Source: Mycobacterium numidiamassiliense (lineage in GTDB: Bacteria; Actinomycetota; Actinomycetes; Mycobacteriales; Mycobacteriaceae). From it: a stretch of 64,000 nt of DNA. Positions 53,792-62,515 of this stretch are shown one piece after another (the first letter of the stretch is position 1; each line of letters opens with the position of its first letter). The DNA lies in NCBI RefSeq assembly GCF_900157365.1, contig NZ_FUEZ01000004.1, positions 979,066 to 1,043,065 of the forward strand, given 5' to 3'. The notes under the pieces are model-generated. The model saw only the letters and a list, made by a program, of their open reading frames with translations. It was not told where the DNA came from and made no database searches. The position numbers and the translations under genes were made by a program.

Positions 53792-54038
53792 TGCGGTTTC
53801 CTTTCCGGTCCCGGTGACCCGGTGTCACAGGGAAGCGTCAACTCGTTCATCATTTGCCCTCGAACCTTGCCGCGTACCCCAAACAGCGCAATTTTTTGGG
53901 CGGTGGTGACTTTGAGCGTTCCGGCACTGCTCCCGAAACGCTCTGCAGCGCAATGGAATTCATATCAGCATCACAGGCGACCGGTGACAGCGAAGCTAGA
54001 CCAGGTCAGGTCTCCACCATCCGGGGTCAATCCCATGA

Positions 54039-54272
54039 TCAGCAGTTGTGCCCTGTGATCTGGCAGATGTTGTGCGCCGGCCCACCGGTGCCCTGGTTGC
54101 CCAAGTCCGGATGGAGGGCTTGTTGTCTCTTGAACTCACATGGCATCCGGTCAGCTGGCGCTAGCAGAGTGCAGCCGTCCGTAGGGTCCAGCTTCCACCC
54201 GCTGGCTGACACCGTAGGGGCAGCCACAAGCAAGGCCCCAGCAACGAGGCTCAGCATTATCACTTTTTTCAT
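54039..54272 (-). CDS. small secreted Cys-containing protein
   Basis: A 77-residue protein starting MKKVIMLSLVAGALLVAAP at ATG 54272. GAGAGG lies upstream. Signal cleavage near VSASG; the 52-residue mature part has four Cys. The same strand and layout as the preceding secreted protein suggest a small group of exported proteins. Confidence 0.65.
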   Translation of the reverse strand: MKKVIMLSLVAGALLVAAPTVSASGWKLDPTDGCTLLAPADRMPCEFKRQQALHPDLGNQGTGGPAHNICQITGHNC

Positions 54273-54664
54273 TTCACACCTCTCTTGATGAAACGGACAC
54301 CCGGTTGGAGGCCAGTTTTTGCCAGTCGCCTTGGAAATTTCTTGCAATTGTTCTGGGAACACGCAGCGATACCAAGGCGGGGTTCGCGGCAAGATGCACC
54401 GTCGCAGGAGGAGTGACGGAGACGGCCATCAGCGCGACGGGCCCCACGACGGGGAACTTCACGAGCCGACTACTTTCTGTGGCGTGATCCGGCGTAGGGA
54501 CGCGCAGTAGTCGTGATTGATCGACCGTAAAGCTCGGTTGGGAACGACTGCATGCGATCCGACGTGTGCCGCAAGAATTCTGCAAGGCGTCTGCCACAAA
54601 GTGCAGGTGACCGACCGCGTATTTGCGGTATAAGTTTCGATATCTGCAGTGGAACGAGGGCGAC
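54273..54664. other. 392-base gap between divergent small genes
   Basis: No gene or repeat I can support. Apart from promoter function for the flanking divergent genes I see nothing in it. Confidence 0.5.
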
Positions 54665-54991
54665 ATGGCTGAGGCGGTTGACCCATACGGCGTGCGGTGG
54701 TCGGTGCGGCGCCGCCGGTGGTATGACCTGTCCGGTTTTGAGAGCGACGGCCTCGACTTCTGGTCGCCCCTCATAGTCCTGCTCGGGGGGTGGTGGCCCT
54801 TCTGGTTTATCGCGCATTGGCTCGGCTTGCGGTGGCGGATCGTCATCGAGCGCGACGACGAAGAGGTGGGCGAAGAGTGGGTGCGGGGCTGGCGCAAGTC
54901 GGGCCGGCGCATCCAGGAGATCATTGACTCGGCGACCGCAGGGACGCTGCCGCAATCCCTCGCCAAGCCGCCCGAAAAGGATCCGGCCTAG
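54665..54991 (+). CDS. small predicted membrane protein, 108 residues
   Basis: ATG 54665 with GAGGGCGAC upstream; a TTG start at 54623 is possible. The N-terminal Trp/Arg-rich part (WSVRRRRWYDLSGF) is followed by one long Trp-rich hydrophobic segment (about residues 38-57) and a charged tail ending in a helix. Topology suggests one or two membrane helices. Function unknown. Confidence 0.6.
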   Translation: MAEAVDPYGVRWSVRRRRWYDLSGFESDGLDFWSPLIVLLGGWWPFWFIAHWLGLRWRIVIERDDEEVGEEWVRGWRKSGRRIQEIIDSATAGTLPQSLAKPPEKDPA

Positions 54992-55133
54992 CCGCCGAAA
55001 CGACTCCGGTCAAAATCCTGGTGCGAGAGGCAGAGGATTTGGGTGACCGGTCGCAACCACCCGTAACAGCACCAACCAACGCCAGGCATGGCGTCTCCTA
55101 ACCCCGGATTTCGTCCGGAGAAAGACAAGGAAC

Positions 55134-55265
55134 ATGACGACACCCGCCCAGCCCGGCTGGCACGACGACCCACAGAACTCGAACGCACAACGCCTGGGGA
55201 GTCATCGACGCAATCATGACTCTCACCGACAAGGTGACCGACGCGCAGGGCCGCAAGCTGCGATG
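55134..55265 (+). pseudogene. remnant of a DUF2510-type N-terminus
   Basis: MTTPAQPGWHDDPQNSNAQR is the classic opening of actinobacterial DUF2510 domains, but the WDG part that should follow is missing and the frame then breaks. A second frame, AWGVIDAIMTLTDKVTDA, runs to the TGA at 55263-55265, overlapping the lipoprotein ATG. I read this as the collapsed remains of a small gene. Confidence 0.45.
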
Positions 55266-55700
55266 AGTAAAGAAAAAATCATGCTGGCAGTGGTCGGTCT
55301 CGGCGCTGCTGTCGCGATATCTGCTTGTGGAGGCGGCGGCTCAACGGCTGCGGTGAACACGTCGGCTGCGGTGGACACGTCCTCGCAGTCCTACCAGATG
55401 GGGCTTGCAACCGGCACCAACGGTCAGGCCGAGATCGCTGCTTACGGTGGGTTCGACATCCTCAGCCACTCGTACAAGAAGCTCTCACCCCAGGATGCGT
55501 GCGAGGGCCAGTGGAACATCGACAATGGCGCAGCGCCCGACCTGAAGCTGTCCAAGACGGACTACATGGCGGGGTGCCTGTATGGGATCGACCACAACGC
55601 CAACTCGACCAACGCCAGCCACGCACCTGCGGCTACGGTTGTGCCTCCATCGAAGAGCGGCCCCAATGGTGCCACGGTCCCGAATCGACCGGGATCATGA
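55263..55700 (+). CDS. small lipoprotein
   Basis: A 145-residue protein starting MSKEKIMLAVVGLGAAVAIS followed by the lipobox Cys (about residue 21) and a GGGGS linker. The mature part (YQMGLATGTNGQAEIAAYGG, then CEGQWNI and YMAGCLYGID) has two Cys and a helix-rich look. Its stop overlaps a 31-codon reading (ATGA). No enzyme motif. It sits directly before the PknE-like kinase on the other strand. Confidence 0.65.
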   Translation: MSKEKIMLAVVGLGAAVAISACGGGGSTAAVNTSAAVDTSSQSYQMGLATGTNGQAEIAAYGGFDILSHSYKKLSPQDACEGQWNIDNGAAPDLKLSKTDYMAGCLYGIDHNANSTNASHAPAATVVPPSKSGPNGATVPNRPGS

Positions 55701-55792
55701 GTAAAGCGGGAACCGTGATGTTAGGCGTGGGCCGTGCCCAGTCCGGAGATGTTGTTTATGCCGCCCAGCACTATCTCTGCCCCGACGCATAA
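55697..55792 (+). CDS. 31-residue reading, possible DUF732-like remnant
   Basis: ATG 55697 overlaps the lipoprotein stop. The start MSKAGTVMLGV resembles the neighbour's start, and the end GDVVYAAQHYLCPDA resembles the tail of exported DUF732 proteins. It could be a second lipoprotein with its middle deleted, or chance. Confidence 0.3.
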   Translation: MSKAGTVMLGVGRAQSGDVVYAAQHYLCPDA

Positions 55793-55896
55793 GGACGATG
55801 AAACTACAGAACTGCTAAGCGCTTCGAAGCCTTCGCGGATATTCGTATCTCGTCTGTTTCAGGACCCCAGCTTCCAACGGACAAGGGCGGCACCGG

Positions 55897-57651
55897 TCAC
55901 GGTGTTGTAGGCGTGGCAGCGGAGTCGATGCCGGGCACATCACCCGCGATGCTTTTGATCTTGGCGACCAGCGCGTCCGGCGTCGACGGGTCATAATCGT
56001 CGCCGTTGATCTTGATGGTCGGGGCTGCGGTAATGTTTGCGGCCGCTGCCTCACCGGTGACCTTGGAGAGGTATTTCCCGCTGTTGACGCAGTCCGGGAC
56101 CGTACCGACCACACCGGCCATTCGGGCGATCTCGATCAATTTCGCGTTGTCGGGGAAACTGGTGCCACGTTCATAGGGCTGGATGCCGGTGGTGTAGAGC
56201 GCGGTGTGGAAACGGCGGAACGCGTCGGTGGACTCATCGGCGACGCACAGGGCCGCCGCGCCCGCCCGCGACGAGTAATTCTGGCTTTTGGCGCTGTCGA
56301 GGATGGACACCATGGAGTAATCGGCGGCGATAGCGCCGATGTCGACGAGCTTCGATATCGTCGGACCGAAAGTACGCTCGAAATTACCGCAGGAGGGACA
56401 AAGAAAGTCCTCGTAGAAGGACATCACAGCTTTGGGGTTGCTGGTCTCAGGTTGGGTGACCAGCTTGCTCGACGCCACCCGCACTGTATCGCCAGCACCC
56501 TGTTCCGATGTTGTCGGAGATGACGATGTTGTCGGAGATGACTCGGACGGTCGGTGTTTGACGAGGGCGGGAATGCCGAAGGCCGCCGCGAGCATAGCGA
56601 CAAGTGCAAACAGGCCGACGATGAGTGCAATTGTGGTGCGCCGACTGATGCTGCCGCCGCTTGTCGGTATGGGCGGTGTGGGTTGCGGCCGAGCCTGTTT
56701 CGCGGAGGCCAGAGACTCGGCCTTCAACGTCGTCGCCTGTGCGGTGACACGATTGCCTGCCCGCTCCGTCAGAGTTATGGGTGGCTGCTCTGTCGCCGGG
56801 AGAGTCAGGCGGCTTGGTGTCGGTCGGGGAATAGGTACGGTGAGGGCATCACGAGCGGCGTCGGCTAGCTCAATGGTGGTGGCATAGCGATGATTTGGGT
56901 CTTTGGCCATCCCGGTGGCGATGACTTCGTCGACCTGGTCGGGCACTTTCGGGCTGGTGATGGAGGGCCGTGGCGGCGGTTTATCCAAGTGCGCCCTCAT
57001 CAGGCGTGGCATCGTGTCGGCGGGAAACGGTGTCTGGCCGGTCAGGCACTCGTACAGCACACACGCCAGTGCATAGATGTCGACGCGGGCGTCCTCTGCA
57101 ACACCGGTGTCGTCCCAACGCTCCGGTGCCATGTAGGCGTAAGTGCCGATGACGCCGCCGGTCGCGGTCATTCGGGTCTGGTCCGCAGCACGGGCGATGC
57201 CGAAATCAATCAGGTAGGCGAAGTCGTTGTTGTCGAGCAGGATGTTGGAGGGTTTGACGTCGCGGTGCACGAGGCCAACCTGATGCGCCGCATTCAAGGC
57301 TAATGCGACACCTTCGATAATCCGCACCGCCTTCGCCGGTTCTAACGGCCCCTCGGCTAGCACGGTTTGCAAATCGCGGCCCTCGATCAACCGCATATCC
57401 ACGTAAAGACGGCCATCGATCTCGCCATAGTTGTGAATAGGAACGACATGCGGGCTGTTGAGCTGCGCGGCGGCTTCAGCTTCGCGACGGAAGCGCTGTA
57501 CAAATTCATTGTCATCAGCCAGATGAACTGGCAGCACCTTAATCGCCACAATACGCTTGGTCTCGGTGTCGTAAGCACGCCACACCTCACCCATGCCGCC
57601 ACGGCCCACTAACGCCATCAACCGATAGCGCCCAAACGGCGTCCCGTCCAT
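55897..57651 (-). CDS. PknE-like receptor Ser/Thr kinase with thioredoxin-like sensor
   Basis: A 584-residue kinase. The N-terminal kinase domain covers about residues 8-265: G-loop VGRGGMGEVW, Lys38, HRDVKPSN (129-136), DFG (149-151) and APE (175-177). A Pro/Thr juxtamembrane linker, one transmembrane helix (about 340-362) and an extracellular DsbA/DsbG-like domain with CPSC (Cys418, Cys421) follow. Its order and segments (VDMRLI, ASYCV-like) match M. tuberculosis PknE (566 residues), which senses redox or NO stress. GGGAGG precedes the ATG at 57651. It is an accessory-region paralogue, not the core PknE locus. Confidence 0.88.
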   Translation of the reverse strand: MDGTPFGRYRLMALVGRGGMGEVWRAYDTETKRIVAIKVLPVHLADDNEFVQRFRREAEAAAQLNSPHVVPIHNYGEIDGRLYVDMRLIEGRDLQTVLAEGPLEPAKAVRIIEGVALALNAAHQVGLVHRDVKPSNILLDNNDFAYLIDFGIARAADQTRMTATGGVIGTYAYMAPERWDDTGVAEDARVDIYALACVLYECLTGQTPFPADTMPRLMRAHLDKPPPRPSITSPKVPDQVDEVIATGMAKDPNHRYATTIELADAARDALTVPIPRPTPSRLTLPATEQPPITLTERAGNRVTAQATTLKAESLASAKQARPQPTPPIPTSGGSISRRTTIALIVGLFALVAMLAAAFGIPALVKHRPSESSPTTSSSPTTSEQGAGDTVRVASSKLVTQPETSNPKAVMSFYEDFLCPSCGNFERTFGPTISKLVDIGAIAADYSMVSILDSAKSQNYSSRAGAAALCVADESTDAFRRFHTALYTTGIQPYERGTSFPDNAKLIEIARMAGVVGTVPDCVNSGKYLSKVTGEAAAANITAAPTIKINGDDYDPSTPDALVAKIKSIAGDVPGIDSAATPTTP

Positions 57652-58073
57652 AATCAGCCTCCCAGCGGCCACGGTCCAAGACACGATAAGCCCGGCGAGG
57701 TCCTCGCACCCAGGAATCCCGACAGATGCGGACCGGGCAGTGCGGCCACTATCTTTCCCTTTCTGCTGAGAGGTTCTCAGGCTCCTTGTCCGTGGACTGG
57801 GCTACCTGATGGAGTGGATTGGTCGTCGTCGACAGGTCTTGTGTTCATAACGCACAGGTTGAGGCGGACGTCTTGCAAGATCCTTGGAATCACCTCACCC
57901 AGCGCATTATCACTGCATAACGATGCCGCATTCGGCGGTGCTCCTGTTGCGACTTCTGCGCTCGATCACATTGAAGAAAACAGCGCGGTGCCGCGCGGCT
58001 CACCGGTAGCATGTCAGGCGAATAAAGCTGATCTCTCCGGATGGTGAGATCATGAAGTCTGCCGGAGGCCGCC
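57652..58073. other. 422-base gap between PknE-like kinase and the DUF4190 gene
   Basis: No gene supported. It holds the promoters of the two divergent genes. No repeat or RNA structure recognised. Confidence 0.5.
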
Positions 58074-58431
58074 GTGTCTGAAAGCCCGCCCAGCCCCCCA
58101 CCACCTCCCGACAACGACGGTGCGTGCACCGCCGCCACCGAACTACAGCCATTTGCCGCCGCCACCGCCCCGCGATTCAGATTTCGCGCCGATTGGCCCT
58201 CGAACCGATCAAATCAATCCAAATGCGAAAGTTTCGTTAATTCTTGGTTCGATTGGCTGGCTAATCTGCGGTGTCGGGTCAATCGCGGGGGTTTATTACG
58301 GAATTAAAGCGCTCGCCGAGATCAAGTCGACCGGCCAGGGTGGCCGACCCCTGGCGATAGCCGGCATAGTCATCGGGCTCATTACGTTCGTGTGGGGCGT
58401 GACCATTATCGTCGGGCAGGTCAACTCGTAG
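58074..58431 (+). pseudogene. frameshifted DUF4190-type membrane protein gene
   Basis: The GTG at 58074 has GGAGG 6 bases upstream and reads MSESPPSPPPPPDNDG, the typical Pro-rich start of these proteins. The rest (APPPPNYSHLPPPPP, then ILGSIGWLICGVGSIAGVYY and IAGIVIGLITFVWG) is in the +1 frame from about 58120 to the stop at 58431. One base change restores a single two-helix DUF4190 protein. It is either a real frameshift or an assembly error; a GTG start at 58120 without Shine-Dalgarno is the alternative. Confidence 0.5.
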
Positions 58432-58637
58432 CCTGGCCGATCCAACCAGACAGAACTCTGACCATGTGCCTCAACGGCAGAAATTGGCACCCGAATCGCC
58501 AGTCAGGCCCACCGCGACGTCTTTCGATTTAATCAATCAGGGTTTCCAACGAGCCTAAGATGCATCTTCGGCTTGTGGAATCAATGGGGTGTCGTTCACA
58601 TTTAAAACCTCGCGAACGCTAATGAAGGGTGGTAGAG

Positions 58638-58892
58638 ATGACCGATGCATCGCCAGGACCAGGTTATTGGATGGCGTCAGATGGCAAGTGGTATCCACCG
58701 AAGTGGGAATACAGCTGGACCTCGAGGTACCACCGAGACTCGAGTGAAGCGATGCGCTTGGTGGGGGAACGAGCCGACCAGCTTGGGCAGCAGGGTTGGG
58801 AGATGGTGAACTACACGCAACAAGGAATGCCGGCTCAGGGCGGATTCACTCATCTGGTCGCAGCCTTTTTTCGGCGGCGGATAACTAACTAG
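58638..58892 (+). CDS. DUF4177-like protein with a GYWMASDGKWYPP motif
   Basis: An 84-residue protein from ATG 58638 with AAGGGTGG upstream. The N-terminal PGYWMASDGKWYPPKWEY is the short motif often fused in actinobacterial membrane proteins, and ADQLGQQGWEMVNYT is the core of DUF4177-like domains. No function known. Its end overlaps the minus-strand beta-propeller remnant. Confidence 0.6.
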   Translation: MTDASPGPGYWMASDGKWYPPKWEYSWTSRYHRDSSEAMRLVGERADQLGQQGWEMVNYTQQGMPAQGGFTHLVAAFFRRRITN

Positions 58893-59127
58893 CTGTCACG
58901 CGTCGGAGCGTCGGGGTGTGGGTGCCCGGATCCACCGCCACCCCGTCCAGGCCCTGGCCGACGGGCACCTTGGCGATGACCCGGTAAGTCGGACCAGTCG
59001 ACGGCGCGGCCGGGCGAGAACTCGCAGCCGGACCTGCGGACAGGTCTACACCCACGACACCGAAGCGGCGATGAAAGCGGCAACCAGAGCGATCGCCGCG
59101 CGACCCATACCTACAGGGCGCGAGAGG
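58885..59127 (-). pseudogene. remnant of a receptor with beta-propeller sensor (PknD-like C-terminus)
   Basis: On the minus strand a YVTN-type blade, YRVIAKVPVGQGLDGVAVDP then GTHTPTL, ends at a TAG (58887-58885). It is preceded by a Ser/Ala/Pro linker and, in another frame at about 59094-59050, by a transmembrane-like AAIALVAAFIAAS. Frames disagree, so it is decayed. It looks like the linker, helix and single sensor blade of a PknD-type kinase, downstream of the kinase at 59477 on the same strand. Confidence 0.45.
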
Positions 59128-59132
59128 ATTTG

Positions 59133-59339
59133 ATGGCCGCTCCCGTCTTATCGACGGGTCCGCTGCGGCAGGCCGACACCAGGAAGTTGGCGTGGCGCGA
59201 CCACCTGTATGAGGTCATCGATCCGGACTGGCGGCGCGGTGAATACGACCACCGCCAGCTGTTATTAATGCCGAGCTTTGACAACCCTCGGACAAGCTGT
59301 CATCGGTGCCGGCGCTCGGGATTTCCGCTCCCGTCGCGG
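59133..59339 (+). pseudogene. 5' remnant resembling an actinobacterial site-specific recombinase
   Basis: From ATG 59133 (GAGAGG upstream) the frame reads WRDHLYEVIDPDWRRGEYD and DNPRTSCHRCRRSGF...SRHNRLC. That is like the N-terminal DPDWRxGEWD and DNPRT...C..C...C pattern of large mobile-element recombinases. After about residue 70 the match stops and the reading becomes antisense to the kinase gene. Assignment is by memory of the pattern only. Confidence 0.35.
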
Positions 59340-59476
59340 CACAACCGACTGTGCTTTGTCTTCGGCGCGCAAATCGCGCCGCCGGGCGCGTGTCGTAGTG
59401 GCGGTCTATCGGGTATCCGCATTGCGCCGCGCCGAATAATTGATCGACATCGCCCGGACCATCCCCGGGTCGTCGA

Positions 59477-60889
59477 TCACTGCTTGGTGGCCGTGAAGGT
59501 GTCGTGGCAATACCCACCAGGACCCATAGCCGAGCCGTCTTCAGTCCACTCGCCGTCCCGGATGACGGTGCGACCGCCTTCGGTGGCGAAGACACCCCGC
59601 CACGTGGCTGTGTAACTGTAACCCTGGTCTGGGAACGTGCCGGTGGCCACGAACGATCCGTCGGCGTTCAAGGGGCCGTTGATACCACCTGGGCCTCCGA
59701 CTCCGATGTGGATCGTGTTGCCTTGCTGGGTAATGGTTAAGGGCCCGTCAGGCCACGGCGTCGTCGTGCGCCCGCTGCAGACCGAGGAAAGGTAGTGAAA
59801 CAGGTAGGTGCCGCTGAACGTCGGTTGGGCCAATGGTGCGGCTCCCGCGGCGGGCGGGGGTGTCGTTGTTTGTGCTGCGGTCGGGTGGGGTGGTTCGGGG
59901 CGTAGCAGGATCAACGCGATGACTAGGGCGATGACGGCGGCAGCTGTTGCGGCGGCGACGCCAATGACCTTCCCGCGAGTGAGGATTATGGTGCCGGGTT
60001 TGGCGGCGGCTGCACCGGCCCCGGTGGTGGTGGCGGCGCTCGCGGTTCCGGTCAGGGTGGTTCCGGCGGCGACGGTGGCTGCGGTCGAACCGATAGCGCC
60101 TAGTCCGGCGGCGGCCAGCCAGCGACGGCCATGGGTTTCCTCGATCGCCGCTTCGAGTCGGGTCAGCAGCGTTTCGGCGTCGGTGGGCCGATCATCGGGC
60201 CGCGGATGCAATCCGGTGCTCAGGACCGCGGCCACCGGTGCCTCGATCCCGCCCAGTTGCGGTGCGGCGGTGGCCTGTTCACGGGTCAGGGCCAGGCTGC
60301 TCGCGGTGGTGAATAGTCGCGCGCCTTTGAGCAGTTCGGCCAACACGACGCAGCTGCTGTACACGTCGGAACGCTTGTCGACGGGTTGGCCCGCGGCGGC
60401 CTCGGGCGCCATGTAGCCCGGGGTGCCGCCCAGACTGAGGTGACCCGGGCTGACCGCGAGACCGAAGTCCACCAGCATCGGTGTGCCGCTCTGGTCGATC
60501 AAGATGTTGGCCGGCGTGATGTCACCATGGATCACATCACGCCCGTGGGCGTAGGAAAGACCGTGCAGCGCACCATGGACCAACGCCAGCGCATCGATGG
60601 CGCGCAGTTTCCCGGTCACGGCCAACACCGCCGATAGCGGTGCGCCGGTGATCCACTGTTCGATCAGCCACACGCCCTCGGCGTCCTCGAGGACGTCATA
60701 CACCGACAAGATGTTGGGGTGCCGCAACCCGGCCAAGGCGGCGGCCTCGCGGCGAGCCGCCTCACCGGCGCCAGAACCCGACAGCTGCTTGAGCGCCACC
60801 TCACGCTTGAGCCCGGGATCAAAGCCCTTCCAGATCGTGCTGTGCGCACCACGGGCCACCACCCCGACACGTTCGTAACCACCGATCAT
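59477..60889 (-). CDS. atypical membrane Ser/Thr kinase with HGD catalytic motif
   Basis: A 470-residue protein. The kinase domain covers about residues 5-250: degenerate G-loop VARGAHSTIW, Lys34, HGDITPAN (121-128) in place of HRD, DFG (141-143) and APE (161-163). An Ala-rich linker, one transmembrane helix (about 308-329) and an outer beta-rich domain follow, with FSGTYLFHYLSSVCSGRTT and an ending GGYCHDTFTATKQ. The outer domain suggests a ligand or stress sensor. The activation loop is short. ATG 60889 with GGGAGG 5 bases upstream. It may be active, as some HGD kinases are, or a pseudokinase. Confidence 0.8.
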   Translation of the reverse strand: MIGGYERVGVVARGAHSTIWKGFDPGLKREVALKQLSGSGAGEAARREAAALAGLRHPNILSVYDVLEDAEGVWLIEQWITGAPLSAVLAVTGKLRAIDALALVHGALHGLSYAHGRDVIHGDITPANILIDQSGTPMLVDFGLAVSPGHLSLGGTPGYMAPEAAAGQPVDKRSDVYSSCVVLAELLKGARLFTTASSLALTREQATAAPQLGGIEAPVAAVLSTGLHPRPDDRPTDAETLLTRLEAAIEETHGRRWLAAAGLGAIGSTAATVAAGTTLTGTASAATTTGAGAAAAKPGTIILTRGKVIGVAAATAAAVIALVIALILLRPEPPHPTAAQTTTPPPAAGAAPLAQPTFSGTYLFHYLSSVCSGRTTTPWPDGPLTITQQGNTIHIGVGGPGGINGPLNADGSFVATGTFPDQGYSYTATWRGVFATEGGRTVIRDGEWTEDGSAMGPGGYCHDTFTATKQ

Positions 60890-61445
60890 CAAAACCTCCC
60901 AAGGGTTTAGTGCCGGTAGATCACAGGACCATCAACATCAAAGCACCACCACAGACGCAGCCGCAGGCAATCGACGCTCCCGAATACTGCAAGCGGTGAT
61001 GGACAAGAGATAAGCCCCGAAATCACCAGCCTTGCGCACGGTTCTCGGCATTCCCCGTCGAACCCAACGATCACGGGCCGCCGCCGACGCTGAGAACACC
61101 TCGCCCTCGTGTCAGCAGCGGCGAAGACCAACGTCGTCGGGGCGCGACCGGCAAGCGCCGCTCCCCACCAGGCGACAGACGCCGGAGATGGGGGCGATCG
61201 TGCTCACGCTGGGCTCACGGGCGCACCAACCCCGAAGGCTGGTTACGGGTTTGCGCGACAGCCGCCGTCGAGCGCGGTCGTCATGGGCTAGGTCGGCCGA
61301 CGTGTGTCGCGACCACGGTTGTCGTCTATCCGGAGGCCAGCCGAATCCAGCCAGTTGCGAGTTGTTGGCCTTAGCCCACAGCCGGGGACCGCTTGTGAGA
61401 TCATTTGCTTTCTAGCAGCTCTAATACGGTTGCCAGGAGGAGAGT
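60890..61445. other. 556-base gap ahead of the FHA-cyclase gene
   Basis: No supportable gene. Short GC-rich readings on both strands lack start signals or family motifs. It is expected to hold the divergent promoters of the HGD kinase and the cyclase operon. Confidence 0.5.
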
Positions 61446-62414
61446 GTGGATGACCCGCAGGCAGCAACGCCGATTCAGGAGACTTCCAAACCCTTGGGCT
61501 ACCTCGTTGCACACGTTGACGGCTCGGACTTGGTCGCCCCGATTTTCGATCAGCTTTACGTCGGTCGCGAGTGCAGCGGGATCAGCCGAGAACGCCGACT
61601 CCTGATCCCCGAGGCGGCGATCTCGCGGAACCACTGTGAGATCCGCCTAGACCTTGCCGCTGATCAAGCTTTCATAATCGATACCAGCAGCAATGGGACA
61701 TGGCTCAATGGTCGACGGTTGGAGCGCACCCTGCCGGTGCCCATTCACGCGAATGACCGAATTCGGATCAGCAAAGTTGAGTTGACGTTCCAGACGGACC
61801 GATTCACTGCGATCAAGCAATTCGATCCAAATTTCACCTACAAGGAGATCAACGAGGCGGCGATGGTGATGGTGGTCGGCGACATCACCAACTACTCGAC
61901 AATCTCGCAAGTCACAGACCACAAGCTAATCGCGTCGGGTTTGCAAACGCTCTGGCAGCACCTTGGTGACGTCCTGCGCGAATATCAGGGCACGCTCAAC
62001 CACTACGCCGGCGATGCGCTGTATGCAGTGTGGGAATTGGAGACGTTCCCGCAAGCCAACGAGCTCGGGATCGACTTCGCACTCGCCGCGAACCAACGGG
62101 TCGAAAGGGTCGGTGGCGAACTCCCCTTTCGTCAGGAGGACGGGTCACCCATTCAGATGGGCTGGGGTGTGGTGCAGGGAAAGGCCGCGCTTACCGCGAT
62201 GGCGAGAATGTCCGAGGCGGTTCTTGGCGACACGACAAACCTCGCGTTTCGTCTATCTGGCATAGCGGGCCGAAGCGGGCGCGCGCCCGTGATGGTCACC
62301 GATGCCGTGCACGCCGCCGCAGAGGCGCAATACCGTTGGGGCCATCCTGAGCAGGTCGAAATTAAAGGCCGACACGGAAGGGAGACCGTATACCCCGTGC
62401 TGGCTCGTTTATGA
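61446..62414 (+). CDS. FHA domain - class III adenylate/guanylate cyclase fusion
   Basis: A 322-residue protein from the GTG at 61446 with AGGAGGAGA upstream. The N-terminal FHA domain (about 35-115) has GR (40-41), SRNH (60-63) and the NGTWLNG loop (83-89), which binds phosphothreonine. A class III cyclase domain (about 139-320) keeps metal Asp146 (VGDITNY) and Asp190 (AGDALYAVW) and transition-state Asn265 and Arg269. The two substrate-specifying positions are His186 and Ala258 instead of Lys and Asp, so ATP or GTP use is unclear. It is probably the first gene of an operon with the TIR-kinase, 101 bases apart. Confidence 0.88.
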   Translation: MDDPQAATPIQETSKPLGYLVAHVDGSDLVAPIFDQLYVGRECSGISRERRLLIPEAAISRNHCEIRLDLAADQAFIIDTSSNGTWLNGRRLERTLPVPIHANDRIRISKVELTFQTDRFTAIKQFDPNFTYKEINEAAMVMVVGDITNYSTISQVTDHKLIASGLQTLWQHLGDVLREYQGTLNHYAGDALYAVWELETFPQANELGIDFALAANQRVERVGGELPFRQEDGSPIQMGWGVVQGKAALTAMARMSEAVLGDTTNLAFRLSGIAGRSGRAPVMVTDAVHAAAEAQYRWGHPEQVEIKGRHGRETVYPVLARL

Positions 62415-62515
62415 CTGGACCAACATTGTCGTAACCGACGCCTGAAACGGATTGGCGCGCACTTCCTATTTCCGGTCAGCGCATACTGAGGACCCACCTC
62501 AAGCCTGGAGCGAAT

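Noticed and set aside
53854..54288. 144-codon plus-strand reading over a secreted protein gene
   Set aside because: The minus-strand gene has a signal peptide and Shine-Dalgarno, while the plus-strand reading has neither.
60908..61440. Plus-strand readings in the gap before the cyclase
   Set aside because: Arg/Ser-rich low-quality translations with no start signal or domain.
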